Shown: positions 1-9,234, numbered from the stretch's first letter. The stretch is DNA of 64,000 nucleotides from Cupriavidus pauculus (GCF_003854935.1 NZ_CP033969.1:2790001-2854000); one strand, 5' to 3'. The notes: a model not told the origin generated them from the sequence alone. Made by a program: numbers and translations.

Positions 1-100
1 ACCGGTGCTCCCAGTCGAGCTTGAAGCCCAGAAAGTCCACGTAGAACTCCCTTGCCTTGTCCTCCGAGAAGATGCGGAGGATCGGAATGGCTTGCGACAT
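1..100 (-). CDS. Glyoxalase/VOC superfamily protein, partial (5' end only)
   Basis: Reading leftward from position 100, the frame opens MSQAIPILRIFSEDK and continues EFYVDFLGFKLDWEH to the window edge. The spacing of the first beta strand, the 'K-A-x-E-F-Y-x-D-F-L-G-F' helix/strand and the 'W-E-H' strand is typical of small VOC-fold (glyoxalase/bleomycin-resistance-like) proteins. Only about 33 residues are present, so the metal site and substrate class cannot be judged. An in-frame ATG two codons upstream (106) is an alternative start; neither has a strong ribosome-binding site. It is transcribed divergently from the ATPase at 282. Confidence 0.7.
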   Translation of the reverse strand, partial: MSQAIPILRIFSEDKAREFYVDFLGFKLDWEHR

Positions 101-221
101 CTGCATGGCAATTCGCCTATGGAAAGGCGCCCGAAGCTGGAATCTGGCGATTTTGCCACGGCGGCATGACGCCCACGTGCACTGTCATCCACTTTGACTA
201 GGATTTGTCTCCACGCCGACT

Positions 222-250
222 TTTACTTCGTTTTATGGATTCCCTATAAT
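222..250 (+). promoter_or_regulatory. Candidate sigma-70 promoter for the orphan ATPase
   Basis: A TTTACT hexamer (222-227) lies 17 bases upstream of a consensus TATAAT (245-250), within an AT-rich stretch that stands out from the GC-rich surroundings. The distance to the ATG at 282 leaves a leader of about 25 bases. A perfect -10 box with optimal spacing is rare at this GC content; the -35 matches 4 of 6. Confidence 0.5.
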
Positions 251-281
251 TATTGGAAATTCATAATTTCACCTAAACCCG

Positions 282-1445
282 ATGAGCTACGTCTACAAGC
301 GCCCCGAGCTGGCCAGCCAGATGGCGCGCCAGTTGCTCTACCCCAGCGTGCTGGACGAGGGCCTGCGGTCCGGGCTGTTCCTTTCTGGCCTGCGCCGGAT
401 CGGCAAGACCACGTTCCTGCTGAACGACCTGATCCCGGCGCTGGAAGACCTGGGCGCCATCGTGATCTACGTCGACCTGTGGAGCGACACCCAGCGGAGC
501 CCCGCCACGCTGATCCGCGACGCGGTGCGCAAGAAGCTCGAAGCCCTGGAGTCGCCGCCGGCGGCGGCCCGGCGCAAGCTCAAGCGGGTGGCCGGCATCG
601 ACGTGGGCGCCTTCAGCTTCAAGTTCGGCTTCAAGCTGGAAAACCTGGGCGAGCCCGGCGGCGCCACGCTGGCGCAGGCGCTGTCCGAAGTGGTGGACCA
701 GGGCCGCACCGACGTCGTGCTGATCGTCGACGAAGTCCAGCACGCGATCACATCCGAGGAAGGCAACCAGATGCTGCTGGCGCTGAAGGCAGCGCGCGAC
801 GCGATCAATCCCCGGCCGGACACCCCCGGGCACTTCCTGTTCGTCGGCACCGGGTCCCACCGCGCGCTGGTCGGCGAACTGACGGCCCGGCGCAACCAGG
901 CGTTCACGGGCGCCACGTCGGTGGCCTACCCGGTGCTGGACAAGGATTACGTGGCCTACCTGCTGGAACGGCTGGCCGCCGAGGGCTTTACGTCCCTGCC
1001 CTCGCTCGACGTGGCCATCCAGGCGTTCCACACGCTCGGCAACCGGCCCGAGGAGATGATCAAGGCGCTGCGCCAGCTGCATTTCCACCTGCCCGACGGC
1101 AGCAATCCCGACGAGCACCTGCCGGTCATCGCCAACACGCTGCGCTCGGCCGCCGCCGATATCGAACTGATGAAGCTGGAACAGTTGGGCGGCCTGGCGA
1201 CGGCCATCTTCGACCGCATCGCCACGGCCAAGGGCGACGCCCGGGGCCTGTTCTCGGCCGACGCGGCCGCCGCCTACTCCCAGGCCATCGGGCGCGAGGT
1301 CAAGGTCGAAGAGGCCCAGCCCGTAGTCAACGAACTGATGGCCACCAACCTCATCATGCGTAAGGGCCACGGCCTGTACGGCATCACCGACCCGTTCGTG
1401 CAGGAGATGTGGCGCGAACGGAAATCGCTGGAAGGCAAGCTCTGA
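282..1445 (+). CDS. AAA-family ATP-binding protein, orphan
   Basis: 387-residue soluble protein with a single P-loop NTPase domain. Walker A is GLRRIGKTT (about residues 36-44) and Walker B is the hydrophobic run ending LIVDE (about residue 150), followed by Q-H. The rest looks like the helical C-terminal part of archaeal-type/STAND-like ATPases: 'FLFVGTGSHRALVGEL' resembles a sensor-1 strand and 'AFHTLGNRPEEM' the small helical domain. There is no membrane segment or signal peptide. No substrate or partner is apparent: the left neighbour is a VOC protein on the other strand and the right neighbour a metabolic regulator. The gene has its own AT-rich promoter. Assignment to the ATPase superfamily is firm; cellular role unknown. 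Confidence 0.8.
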   Translation: MSYVYKRPELASQMARQLLYPSVLDEGLRSGLFLSGLRRIGKTTFLLNDLIPALEDLGAIVIYVDLWSDTQRSPATLIRDAVRKKLEALESPPAAARRKLKRVAGIDVGAFSFKFGFKLENLGEPGGATLAQALSEVVDQGRTDVVLIVDEVQHAITSEEGNQMLLALKAARDAINPRPDTPGHFLFVGTGSHRALVGELTARRNQAFTGATSVAYPVLDKDYVAYLLERLAAEGFTSLPSLDVAIQAFHTLGNRPEEMIKALRQLHFHLPDGSNPDEHLPVIANTLRSAAADIELMKLEQLGGLATAIFDRIATAKGDARGLFSADAAAAYSQAIGREVKVEEAQPVVNELMATNLIMRKGHGLYGITDPFVQEMWRERKSLEGKL

Positions 1446-1530
1446 GCGCGCCTTGCGCCTTGGTGCCCCCTTCGATCTAAGCGTTTACCCCTAGTTTTCA
1501 TATAACCAGAAAAGCGTAAGGTGCTGGCCT

Positions 1531-2226
1531 ATGCAGACACGGCCCATCACCCTGACCGAGCGCGTCATCCAGCAGCTGCGTGGCGAGATTGCCGACGGCA
1601 CGTTTCCCGTCGGCGCCCGGCTGCCTACCGGCAAGCAGCTTGCCGAGCGTTACGGCGTCAGCGCGGCCGTGATCCGCGAGGTGACCGAGCATCTGCGGTC
1701 GCAGGGCATGATCGAGAGCCGGCAGGGGCTGGGCAGTACCGTCCGCTCGCGCGTCAGCGACAGCGGGTTCCGGCTGGCCGGCCATGCCGATGCAACGGAC
1801 CTGGCGGCGATCTTCGAGTTGCGGATCGACCTGGAGAGCGCGGCGGCAGCCATGGCGGCCCGCCACCGGACCGACGCCGACCTCCAGCGCATGGGCGCCC
1901 TGCTCGATGCCATTGCCGCGCGGCTGGACGATGCCGAGCTTGGCGTGGAGCCCGACATCCAGTTCCATATCGCCATCGCCACGGCGACCCACAATCCCTA
2001 TTACCAGCAGTTGCTGCAGTACATGAACCTGCAGCTCCACCAGGCCGTGCGGACCGCCCGCGTCAACTCCAGCCGCCAGCCGGGGCTGCCGGGCCGGGTC
2101 CACGGCGAACACGTGGCGATCTTCGACGCCATCCGCGCCCGCGACGCCGATCTGGCCCGCCAGCGCGCCACCGAACACCTGCGCAACGCGGCCGGCCGCC
2201 TGGGCCTGCCGCTGCGCCAGTCCTGA
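1531..2226 (+). CDS. GntR/FadR-type transcriptional regulator (FCD domain)
   Basis: 231 residues. An N-terminal winged helix-turn-helix (about 10-70; 'LPTGKQLAERYGVSAAVIREVTEHLRSQG' region) is followed by an all-helical FCD ligand domain (about 85-225). Candidate metal/ligand residues of FCD domains are present: the Asp and His of 'DIQFHIA' and the His in 'RATEHLRNA'. Regulators of this family sense small carboxylic acids and usually repress a neighbouring catabolic gene. The FAD-linked 2-hydroxyacid dehydrogenase starts 34 bases downstream on the same strand, so it is the likely target and effector source. ATG 1531 is preceded by a weak AAGG. Confidence 0.9.
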   Translation: MQTRPITLTERVIQQLRGEIADGTFPVGARLPTGKQLAERYGVSAAVIREVTEHLRSQGMIESRQGLGSTVRSRVSDSGFRLAGHADATDLAAIFELRIDLESAAAAMAARHRTDADLQRMGALLDAIAARLDDAELGVEPDIQFHIAIATATHNPYYQQLLQYMNLQLHQAVRTARVNSSRQPGLPGRVHGEHVAIFDAIRARDADLARQRATEHLRNAAGRLGLPLRQS

Positions 2227-2260
2227 ATCCCCGTCTCCCTACCGTTTCAGAGGCAATACG

Positions 2261-3673
2261 ATGTCCATCTCGCCCTTCGCCCAGCGCCTGACCGAGGCCC
2301 TCGGTCCCGAAATCGTCGCCACCGCCGCTGACGCCGTGGCGCCCTGGCTGTCCGACTGGCGCGGTCTCTACAAGGGCCAGGCGCAGGCCGTGGTGCGCCC
2401 GCGCAGCACCGAACAGGTGGCCCAGGCGCTGGCGCTGTGCCAGCAGGCCGGCGTCCCCGTGGTGCCGCGCGGCGGCAATACCGGCCTGTGCGGCGGGGCC
2501 GCGCCCGACGCCAGCCAGGCCAACGTCGTGATCAGCCTGGACCGCATGGACAAGATTCGCTCGATCGACACGATTGCCAACACGATGGTGGCCGAAGCCG
2601 GCTGCATCCTGGGCAACCTGCGCCGCGCCGCCGAGGAAAACGACCGGCTGTTCCCGCTGTCGCTGGCGGCCGAGGATTCGTGCCAGATCGGCGGCAATCT
2701 GGCGACCAACGCCGGCGGCGTCAACGTCGTGCGCTACGGCATGACGCGCGAGCTGGTACTGGGCGTGGAAGCGGTGCTGCCGAACGGCGAGATCTTTCAC
2801 GGGCTGCGCACGCTGCGCAAGGACAACACCGGCTACGACCTCAAGCAACTGCTGATCGGATCGGAAGGCACGCTGGGCATCATCACGGCCGCCGCGCTGC
2901 GCCTGTCGCCGCGCGCCGATTCCCGCGCCGTGGTGCTGGCCGCCGTGGAGTCGTCGCGGCAGGCGCTGGAACTCTATTCGCTGCTGTTCGCGCGCTGCGG
3001 GGCGCGGTTGCAGGCCTACGAGTTCTTCACCGGTGCCTGCCTGGACCTCGTGCTGACCCATGCCGAAAATGTCCAGGCGCCGTTTGCAGAGCGCTATCCG
3101 GCCTATGTGCTGCTGGAAATCGCCGATACGGCGTCGGAAGACGTGCTCAACGCGCTGCTGGAATCGGTGATTGGCGAGGCGCTGGAACAGGGGCTGTGCC
3201 TGGACGCGGCGGTGTCGGCGTCGCTGGCCCAGTTGCAGGGCCTGTGGCGGCTGCGCGAAGAGATTTCCGAGGCCCAGCGCGCCGACGGCCTGCACCTGAA
3301 GCATGACGTATCGCTGCCGATCGAGCGGATTCCCGACTTCATGGCGTCGATGGAGGCCCGGCTGCAGGCCCGGCACCCCGGCATCCGCCCGTTCATCTTC
3401 GGCCATTTCGGCGACGGCAACCTGCACTACAACCTGTCGCGCCCGCTGGGAGCCGACCCCAAATGGGCGCTGGGCGAAGGCAAGCCGGTCAGCGACGAGG
3501 TGATGGACGAAGTGGCGCGCTACGACGGCAGCATCAGCGCCGAGCACGGCGTCGGCCAGCTCAAGCGCGACGCCTTCCTGGCGCTCAAGGACCCGCTCGA
3601 ACTGCGGCTGATGCGCGCCATCAAGCAGGTGTTCGACCCCAGCGGCATCATGAATCCCGGCAAGCTCCTCTAG
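2261..3673 (+). CDS. FAD-binding oxidoreductase, D-2-hydroxyacid dehydrogenase family
   Basis: 470-residue cytosolic flavoenzyme of the GlcD/D2HGDH type. An N-terminal PCMH FAD-binding domain (about 40-225) contains 'VPRGGNTGLCGG' and 'QIGGNLATNAGG', which hold the flavin. The C-terminal oxidase domain ends with 'HFGDGNLHYN' and 'EHGVGQLKRD', the segments that in D-2-hydroxyglutarate dehydrogenases supply metal and substrate ligands. Expected reaction: oxidation of a D-2-hydroxy acid to the 2-keto acid with electrons passed to a carrier; the substrate cannot be read from sequence. Start ATG 2261 has an AGAGG about 8 bases upstream. It follows the GntR regulator closely and the two probably form one regulatory unit. 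Confidence 0.9.
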   Translation: MSISPFAQRLTEALGPEIVATAADAVAPWLSDWRGLYKGQAQAVVRPRSTEQVAQALALCQQAGVPVVPRGGNTGLCGGAAPDASQANVVISLDRMDKIRSIDTIANTMVAEAGCILGNLRRAAEENDRLFPLSLAAEDSCQIGGNLATNAGGVNVVRYGMTRELVLGVEAVLPNGEIFHGLRTLRKDNTGYDLKQLLIGSEGTLGIITAAALRLSPRADSRAVVLAAVESSRQALELYSLLFARCGARLQAYEFFTGACLDLVLTHAENVQAPFAERYPAYVLLEIADTASEDVLNALLESVIGEALEQGLCLDAAVSASLAQLQGLWRLREEISEAQRADGLHLKHDVSLPIERIPDFMASMEARLQARHPGIRPFIFGHFGDGNLHYNLSRPLGADPKWALGEGKPVSDEVMDEVARYDGSISAEHGVGQLKRDAFLALKDPLELRLMRAIKQVFDPSGIMNPGKLL

Positions 3674-3677
3674 CCCC

Positions 3678-3706
3678 GCCTGAGCGCCGCGGCCAGTCGC
3701 TATACT
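3678..3706 (+). promoter_or_regulatory. Candidate promoter of the export operon
   Basis: A good -10 hexamer TATACT (3701-3706) lies between the dehydrogenase stop and the export operon. The -35 at 17-base spacing (3678-3683) is a poor match, so an activator or an extended spacer may be involved. Confidence 0.3.
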
Positions 3707-3747
3707 GGGAGCCTTTTCGTGCATACCGCCACCGAACGGTTCCCAAA

Positions 3748-4956
3748 TTGGCCGATCAAGACCTGAGCAAGCTGAAAATCGACCGCAGCGCCATGGCGCC
3801 CGCGCCCCGCCGGCGCCGCCGCTGGGTGCGCTACGCGGTCATCGCGGTGATCCTGCTGGCGGCCATCGGCATCGGCGCCCGGCTGGCCGGCCCGCAGCCG
3901 GTGGAAACCACCACCGTTTCCGCGGCCTATCCGTCCCAGAACTACACGCTGCTGAACGCCACCGGCTACGTGGTGCCGCAGCGCAAGGCGGCCGTGGCAT
4001 CGAAGGCGCAGGGCCGGCTGGAATGGCTGGGCGTGCTGGAAGGCTCGCGCGTCAAAAAGGACGAAATCATCGCCCGCGTGGAAAGCCGCGACGTGGAGGC
4101 ATCGGCCGCCCAGGCGCGCGCCCAGGTGCAGGTGGCCGAGGCCAACCTGCAGCTCCAGCAGGCCGAACTGCGCGATGCCGAGGTCAACCTGAAGCGGTCG
4201 GAGATGCTGCTGGAGCCCAAGGCCATCTCCCGGCAGCAGTACGACGCCGATCTGGCCCGCTTCAACAAGGCGCGGGCGTCGATCAACAACTCGCAGGCGT
4301 CGATCACGTCGGCCAAGGCCAACGCCCGGGCGGCCGAGGTCTCGGTCGAGCAGACTGTGATCCGCGCCCCGTTCGACGGCGTGGTGCTGATCAAGCACGC
4401 CAACGTCGGCGACAACATCACGCCGTTCTCGGCCGCCGCCGACACCAAGGGCGCCATCGTGACGATTGCCGACATGGACACGCTGGAGGTGGAGGCCGAC
4501 GTCGCCGAGTCCAACATCGCAAAGATCACCGTCGAGCAGCCCTGCGAAATCCTGCTGGACGCGCTGCCGAACCTGCGCATGGCCGGGCGCGTGTCGCGCA
4601 TCGTGCCAACCGTGGACCGCTCCAAGGCCACCGTGCTGGTCAAGGTGCGTTTTGTCGACCGCGACGCGCGCGTGCTGCCCGACATGAGCGCCAAGATCGC
4701 GTTCCTGTCCAAGCCCGTGCCGCCCGAGGACAACAAGCCGCTGACCGCCGTGCAGCCGTCGGCCGTGGTCGAGCGCGACGGCAAGCCGGTGGTGTTCGTG
4801 GTGGCCGACGGCAAGGCCCGCCAGGTGCCAGTCACGCGCGGTGCCAAGGTCGGCGAACTGGTGGCCGTGCAGGGCGTCAAGCCCGGCGACACCGTGGTGC
4901 TGGCCCCCGGCGACAAGCTGGCCGACGGCGCCCGCGTCACCGTCGCCAAGAAGTAA
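3748..4956 (+). CDS. Periplasmic adaptor (HlyD/MacA-type membrane fusion protein)
   Basis: About 402 residues from a TTG start. That start is chosen because translation then begins (M)ADQDLSKLKIDR, a cytosolic tail before one membrane anchor (about residues 27-45); ATG 3793 is the alternative. The periplasmic part shows the adaptor plan: a lipoyl-like half ('GRLEWLGVLEGSRVKKDEIIARVE'), a long Ala/Gln/Arg-rich coiled-coil hairpin (about 110-200), the returning lipoyl half ('VIRAPFDGVVLIKHANVGD'), then beta-barrel and membrane-proximal domains. Such adaptors bridge an inner-membrane transporter to an outer-membrane channel. The ATPase starts 3 bases after the stop and two permeases follow, so it belongs to a MacAB/Dev-like exporter. 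No outer-membrane factor gene is adjacent. Confidence 0.88.
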   Translation: MADQDLSKLKIDRSAMAPAPRRRRRWVRYAVIAVILLAAIGIGARLAGPQPVETTTVSAAYPSQNYTLLNATGYVVPQRKAAVASKAQGRLEWLGVLEGSRVKKDEIIARVESRDVEASAAQARAQVQVAEANLQLQQAELRDAEVNLKRSEMLLEPKAISRQQYDADLARFNKARASINNSQASITSAKANARAAEVSVEQTVIRAPFDGVVLIKHANVGDNITPFSAAADTKGAIVTIADMDTLEVEADVAESNIAKITVEQPCEILLDALPNLRMAGRVSRIVPTVDRSKATVLVKVRFVDRDARVLPDMSAKIAFLSKPVPPEDNKPLTAVQPSAVVERDGKPVVFVVADGKARQVPVTRGAKVGELVAVQGVKPGDTVVLAPGDKLADGARVTVAKK

Positions 4957-4959
4957 GCC

Positions 4960-5679
4960 ATGGCCGAAGCCCACGCCGCCGGAGCGGCCCCTACCCCGCT
5001 CGTCTCGATCCGCCACCTGGCCAAGTCGTACCAGCGCGGCGCGCAGACCGTGCCGGTGCTGTCCGATATCTCGCTCGACATCGCCGCCGGCGACTTCATC
5101 GCGCTGATGGGCCCATCGGGCTCCGGCAAGAGCACGCTGCTGAACCTGATTGCCGGCATCGACCGGCCCGACAGCGGCGAGCTGCTGGTGGACGGGGTGG
5201 ATATCTCGACCCTGCCCGAGTCGTCGCTGGCCGACTGGCGTGCGGCCCACGTCGGTTTCATCTTCCAGTTCTACAACCTGATGCCGGTGCTGACGGCCTA
5301 CGAGAACGTGGAACTGCCGCTGATGCTCACGCGCCTGACCCGCGCCGAGCGCCGCGAGCGCGTGGAAATGGTGCTCGGCATGGTCGGCCTGGCCGACCGG
5401 ATGGACCACTATCCCACCGAACTGTCCGGCGGCCAGCAGCAGCGCGTGGCCATTGCCCGCGCGCTGATCACCGACCCCACGCTGATCGTGGCCGACGAAC
5501 CCACCGGCGACCTGGACCGCACGTCGGCCACCGAGATCCTGGCGATGCTGCAACGGCTCAACGCTGACGTCGGCAAGACCATCATCATGGTCACGCACGA
5601 CGCCCACGCGGCCGAGGCCGCCAAGTCGCTGGTCCACCTTGAGAAAGGTGAACTGATCCAGACCGAGCCGCGCCGCTGA
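4960..5679 (+). CDS. ABC transporter ATPase, MacB/LolD type
   Basis: 239 residues with all ABC signatures: Walker [10 protein letters not shown] (51-59), Q-loop '[18 protein letters not shown]', signature LSGGQQQR (about 154) and Walker B '[12 protein letters not shown]' followed by a switch histidine in 'MVTHDAHAA'. The '[12 protein letters not shown]' and '[11 protein letters not shown]' phrases are characteristic of the LolD/MacB/FtsE-like subfamily, which drive type VII (mechanotransmission) permeases. It is placed between adaptor and permeases with gaps of 3 and 10 bases, so it is co-transcribed and energises that complex. Confidence 0.92.
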   Translation: MAEAHAAGAAPTPLVSIRHLAKSYQRGAQTVPVLSDISLDIAAGDFIALMGPSGSGKSTLLNLIAGIDRPDSGELLVDGVDISTLPESSLADWRAAHVGFIFQFYNLMPVLTAYENVELPLMLTRLTRAERRERVEMVLGMVGLADRMDHYPTELSGGQQQRVAIARALITDPTLIVADEPTGDLDRTSATEILAMLQRLNADVGKTIIMVTHDAHAAEAAKSLVHLEKGELIQTEPRR

Positions 5680-5689
5680 CGTCCCCGCC

Positions 5690-6844
5690 ATGTACCTGCC
5701 CAAGCTGATCGCCCGCAACGCCATGCGCCACAAGCTGCGCACGGCGCTGACCGTGCTGGGCCTGGTGATTGCCGTGCTGGCCTACGGCCTGCTGCAGACC
5801 GTGGTCGATGCCTGGTACGCCGGCGCCTCGGCCGCGTCGAACGCGCGGCTGGTGACCCGCAACGCGATCTCGCTGACCTTTGCGCTGCCGCTGAACTACG
5901 AGTACCGGATCAAGGGCGTCGACGGCGTCACCCAGGTGGCCCGCTCCAACTGGTTCGGCGGCGTCTACCGCGACCCGAAGAACTTCTTTGCCCAGTTCGC
6001 CGTGTCCGACAACTATCTCGACCTGTACCCCGAATTCATCGTCCCGCCCGAGCAGCGCGCCGACTACCAGCGCGACCGCCGCGGCGCGCTGGTGGGCCGC
6101 CAGCTGGCTGACCAGTACGGCTTCAAGGTGGGCGACGTCATCCCGATCAAGGGCACGATCTACGCCGGCACGTGGGACTTCGTGGTGCGCGGCATCATGG
6201 AAGGCCGCGACGAGAGCACCATCACGCGCCAGATGGTGTTCCACTGGGACTACCTGAACGAGACCGTCCGCAAGAAGAACCCCCGCCAGGCCGACCAGGT
6301 GGGCGTGTTCGTGCTGGGCGTGGACAACCCGGACAACGCCGCCGCCATCTCGCGCGCCGTGGACAACGTCTTCAAGAACTCGCTGGCCGAGACGCTGACC
6401 GAGACCGAGCAGGCGTTCCAGCTTGGCTTCGTGGCGATGTCGAACCAGATCATCGCGGCGATCCGCGTGGTGTCGTACGTGGTGATCGTCATCGTGATGG
6501 CCGTGATGGCCAACGCCATGGCGATGAGCGCCCGCGAGCGGATCACCGAGTACGCCACGCTCAAGGCGCTGGGCTTCGGCCCCGGCTTCCTGTCGTTGCT
6601 GGTGTTTGGCGAATCGATGATCATCAGCGCGTTTGGCGGTGCGCTGGGCATGCTGCTGACACCCCCGGCGGCGCGCTTCTTCAAGCAGGCCGTGGGCGGC
6701 GTGTTCCCGGTCTTCACGGTCTCGCACGAGACCATGGCGATGCAGGCCGGCTGCGCGCTGGTGGTGGGCGTGGCCGCCGCCATCGTGCCGGCCGTGCAGG
6801 CGGCGCGCGTGCGCATCGTCGAGGGCCTGCGGGCCATCGGCTGA
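5690..6844 (+). CDS. ABC transporter permease, FtsX/MacB-like (first)
   Basis: 384 residues. A TM helix near the N-terminus (about 18-40, '[21 protein letters not shown]') is followed by a large periplasmic domain (about 45-255) and three C-terminal TM helices (about 258-280, 305-330, 350-375), the FtsX topology. '[29 protein letters not shown]' is the conserved coupling-helix region of these permeases. It probably pairs with the downstream permease as a heterodimer, since each gene encodes one four-helix subunit without a fused ATPase. Transported substrate unknown. Confidence 0.88.
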   Translation: MYLPKLIARNAMRHKLRTALTVLGLVIAVLAYGLLQTVVDAWYAGASAASNARLVTRNAISLTFALPLNYEYRIKGVDGVTQVARSNWFGGVYRDPKNFFAQFAVSDNYLDLYPEFIVPPEQRADYQRDRRGALVGRQLADQYGFKVGDVIPIKGTIYAGTWDFVVRGIMEGRDESTITRQMVFHWDYLNETVRKKNPRQADQVGVFVLGVDNPDNAAAISRAVDNVFKNSLAETLTETEQAFQLGFVAMSNQIIAAIRVVSYVVIVIVMAVMANAMAMSARERITEYATLKALGFGPGFLSLLVFGESMIISAFGGALGMLLTPPAARFFKQAVGGVFPVFTVSHETMAMQAGCALVVGVAAAIVPAVQAARVRIVEGLRAIG

Positions 6845-6853
6845 CGGAACGCC

Positions 6854-8020
6854 ATGGTCATTCCGCTCCACTACATCGCCCGCAACGTCTGGGCCCGGCG
6901 CCTGACCACGGCGCTGACGGCCGGCGGGCTGGCGCTGGTCGTGTTCGTCTTTGCGACGATGCTGATGCTCGACGCGGGCCTCAAGCAGACGCTGGTGACC
7001 ACCGGCGAGCGCGATAACGTCGTGGTCATCCGCAAGGGCGCCGAGACCGAGATCCAGAGCGCCATCTCGCGCGACCAGGCGGCCGCGCTGGAAATGTACC
7101 CGTCGATCGCGCTGACGCCCGAAGGCCGCCCGATGGCCTCCCGCGAGGCCGTGGTGCTGATATCGCTGACCAAGACCGGCCAGGCCACGCCGTCGAACGT
7201 GGTGATCCGCGGCGTGTCGCCGCTGGGCGTGCCGCTGCGCCCGCAGGTGCGGCTGACCGAGGGCCGCGTGTTCAAGCCCGGCTCGTCCGAGATCATCGTC
7301 GGCAGCAGCATCGCCAAGGGCTACGGCAACGTGCGCATCGGCGACCGCCTGCGCTTTGCCCAGCGCGACTGGACCGTGGTCGGCCATTTCGACGCGGGCG
7401 GCAGCGGTTTCGACTCCGAGATCTGGGGCGACGTGGACCAGTTGATGCAATCGTTCCGCCGCACCGGCTATTCGTCGATGGTGCTGCGGCTGGCCAACAC
7501 CGACGCCTTCGACCGCTTCCGCGCCGACATCGACGTCGACCCCCGGCTGGCCAACGAAGCCAAGCGCGAGCAGCAGTTCTACAGCGACCAGTCCCGGGCG
7601 CTGTCGGCGTTCATCAACATCCTGGGCCTGACGCTGACGACGATCTTCTCGGTGGCCGCCATGATCGGCGCGATGATCACCATGTACGCGTCCGTGGCCA
7701 ACCGCGTCGGCGAGATCGGCACGCTGCGCGCGCTGGGCTTCCAGCGCGCCAACGTGCTGATGGCCTTCCTGATCGAGGCGGTGCTGCTGGGGCTGGTAGG
7801 CGGCATCGCCGGCTTGCTCTGCGCGTCGCTGATGCAGTTCGCGTCGTTCTCCACCACCAATTTCCAGACCTTCGCCGACCTGTCGTTCCGCTTCGTGCTG
7901 ACGCCGGCCATCATCATCAAGACCCTGCTGTTCTCGATGGCCATGGGCCTGATCGGCGGCTTCCTGCCCGCGCTGCGGGCATCGCGGCTGAATATCGTGG
8001 ATGCGCTGCGGGCGCGGTGA
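6854..8020 (+). CDS. ABC transporter permease, FtsX/MacB-like (second)
   Basis: 388 residues with the same four-helix FtsX layout: TM1 about 18-38, periplasmic domain about 45-265 including 'VVIRGVSPLGVPLRPQVRLTEGR', and TM2-4 in the last 130 residues with 'NRVGEIGTLRALGFQRANVLMAFLIEA'. It begins 9 bases after the first permease. It is similar in plan but clearly diverged in sequence, consistent with a heterodimeric channel. It is the last gene of the operon; a composite palindromic repeat begins 55 bases after its stop and separates it from the convergent LysR gene. Confidence 0.88.
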   Translation: MVIPLHYIARNVWARRLTTALTAGGLALVVFVFATMLMLDAGLKQTLVTTGERDNVVVIRKGAETEIQSAISRDQAAALEMYPSIALTPEGRPMASREAVVLISLTKTGQATPSNVVIRGVSPLGVPLRPQVRLTEGRVFKPGSSEIIVGSSIAKGYGNVRIGDRLRFAQRDWTVVGHFDAGGSGFDSEIWGDVDQLMQSFRRTGYSSMVLRLANTDAFDRFRADIDVDPRLANEAKREQQFYSDQSRALSAFINILGLTLTTIFSVAAMIGAMITMYASVANRVGEIGTLRALGFQRANVLMAFLIEAVLLGLVGGIAGLLCASLMQFASFSTTNFQTFADLSFRFVLTPAIIIKTLLFSMAMGLIGGFLPALRASRLNIVDALRAR

Positions 8021-8074
8021 GGGGGTGGCGTTATATTTGCCACGCTTTGTCGGCCCCGGTTCCGATGGTTTTCT

Positions 8075-8197
8075 CCCCTCTCCCACAACGTGGGAGAGGG
8101 GCCGGGGGAGAGGGCATTGAGGCTCTGCTTGCCGACAGGTCGCAATTTGAACGGCCGGCCCTCTCCCCCAACCCCTCTCCCGCAGGCGGGAGAGGGG
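8075..8197. repeat. Composite palindromic intergenic repeat, copy A
   Basis: A 12-bp inverted repeat (CCCCTCTCCCAC / GTGGGAGAGGGG, loop AAC) is followed by a central segment containing CTGCTTGCCGACAGGTCGCA and ends in a second 12-bp inverted repeat (CCCCTCTCCCGC / GCGGGAGAGGGG). Inner arms GGGGGAGAGGG and CCCTCTCCCCC pair around the centre, so the element could fold as one long structure. The same unit recurs near 22.1-22.8 kb and 29.1-29.4 kb. Here it lies between convergent genes and may also help end transcription. Confidence 0.85.
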
Positions 8198-8221
8198 AGC
8201 TAAAAATCCCCGAAAAAGCCC

Positions 8222-9112
8222 CTACCCCATCACCTCCTCGCAGACATCCAGCCACGCGCGGGCGGCGTGCGACAGGTAGCGGCCGGGTGGCCAGATGTGG
8301 GCCAGTACCCAGTCCATCGTCGGCTCGGCCAGGCGGGCCACGGCGAGCTTGTCGCGCGCTTCCAGCCGTGACAGCAGCGGCTCGGGCAGGAACGTGGTGC
8401 CCAGTCCGGCGGCGGCCATCGATGCCAGGAAGTCCCAGTGCCCGCTCTGCGCCACCACGCGCGGCTCGATGCGGGCGTCCCGGAATGCCTGCCGCAGCTT
8501 GCGCGTCAGCGAGAACTCGTCGGTCAGCAGCACCAGCGGCTCGTCGCGCAGCGCCTCCAGCGTGACCGTGCGCCCGCTGGCCCATGCGGCACGATGCGGG
8601 CCGACTGCCCAGATCGGATACTTGGCGAACTGGCGCGCCTCCAGCGCCAGCCCGCTGTCGCCGGGCAGCACCGTGGCGCCCACTTCCAGCTCGCCGTTCG
8701 CCACGTGCTGCTCCACCACCTGCCCGCCATGCTCCGACAGCGTCAGCTGGATGTTCGGATAGCGCTTGCGGAACGCGCTGACCGCCGGCGAGAAGAACAG
8801 GTTGACCATCGGCGGAATCCCCACGGTCAACTGGCCGCGCCCGAGCGACGACAAATCCTGCACCTCCAGCGTCAGCCGGTGGACCACGCCGAGCGCCTCC
8901 TGTCCCCGGTCGTACACGACCCGGCCCACATCGGTCAGCCGCACCGACTTGCCTTCGCGGATCAGCAGCGGCTGGCCCACCTCGTCCTCCAGCTGCTTGA
9001 CCATCTTGCTGATGGTGGACTGGGTGACGTAGAGCGACGCCGCCGCCTGGGTAAAGCTCTTCAGGCGCGCGGTTTCGACGAAGTAGCGCAGCGCGCGGAT
9101 GTCGATGGGCAT
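8222..9112 (-). CDS. LysR-family transcriptional regulator
   Basis: 296 residues. An N-terminal winged HTH (about 1-60; 'ALRYFVETARLKSFTQAAASLYVTQSTISK') is followed by a periplasmic-binding-protein-like effector domain (about 90-295). It is divergently transcribed from the FUSC exporter gene; the short intergenic region contains ATCATGAT and an AT-rich TTTTAAAT suited to a LysR operator. By analogy with AaeR-type regulators it probably controls that exporter in response to an aromatic or carboxylic effector. Effector not predictable. Confidence 0.92.
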   Translation of the reverse strand: MPIDIRALRYFVETARLKSFTQAAASLYVTQSTISKMVKQLEDEVGQPLLIREGKSVRLTDVGRVVYDRGQEALGVVHRLTLEVQDLSSLGRGQLTVGIPPMVNLFFSPAVSAFRKRYPNIQLTLSEHGGQVVEQHVANGELEVGATVLPGDSGLALEARQFAKYPIWAVGPHRAAWASGRTVTLEALRDEPLVLLTDEFSLTRKLRQAFRDARIEPRVVAQSGHWDFLASMAAAGLGTTFLPEPLLSRLEARDKLAVARLAEPTMDWVLAHIWPPGRYLSHAARAWLDVCEEVMG

Positions 9113-9234
9113 GGCTTTTCCATGAATATTCCGACTGAGACGCGGAATTTTAAATCATGATCGGAATCGACGGCAGGCGACTACACTGCTCGTCCAACGC
9201 CCCCACCCCGCCGGTCCCGCCGGCGCCCAAGAAC

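Noticed and set aside
3463-3747. N-terminal extension of the export adaptor into the dehydrogenase gene
   Set aside because: The frame is open but overlaps the 3' end of the dehydrogenase; the Arg-rich translation has no homologous look and the promoter-like TATACT lies inside it.
5591-8086. 831-codon minus-strand frame opposite the permeases
   Set aside because: Antisense shadow of the two permeases; the His/Arg/Asp-rich translation matches nothing.
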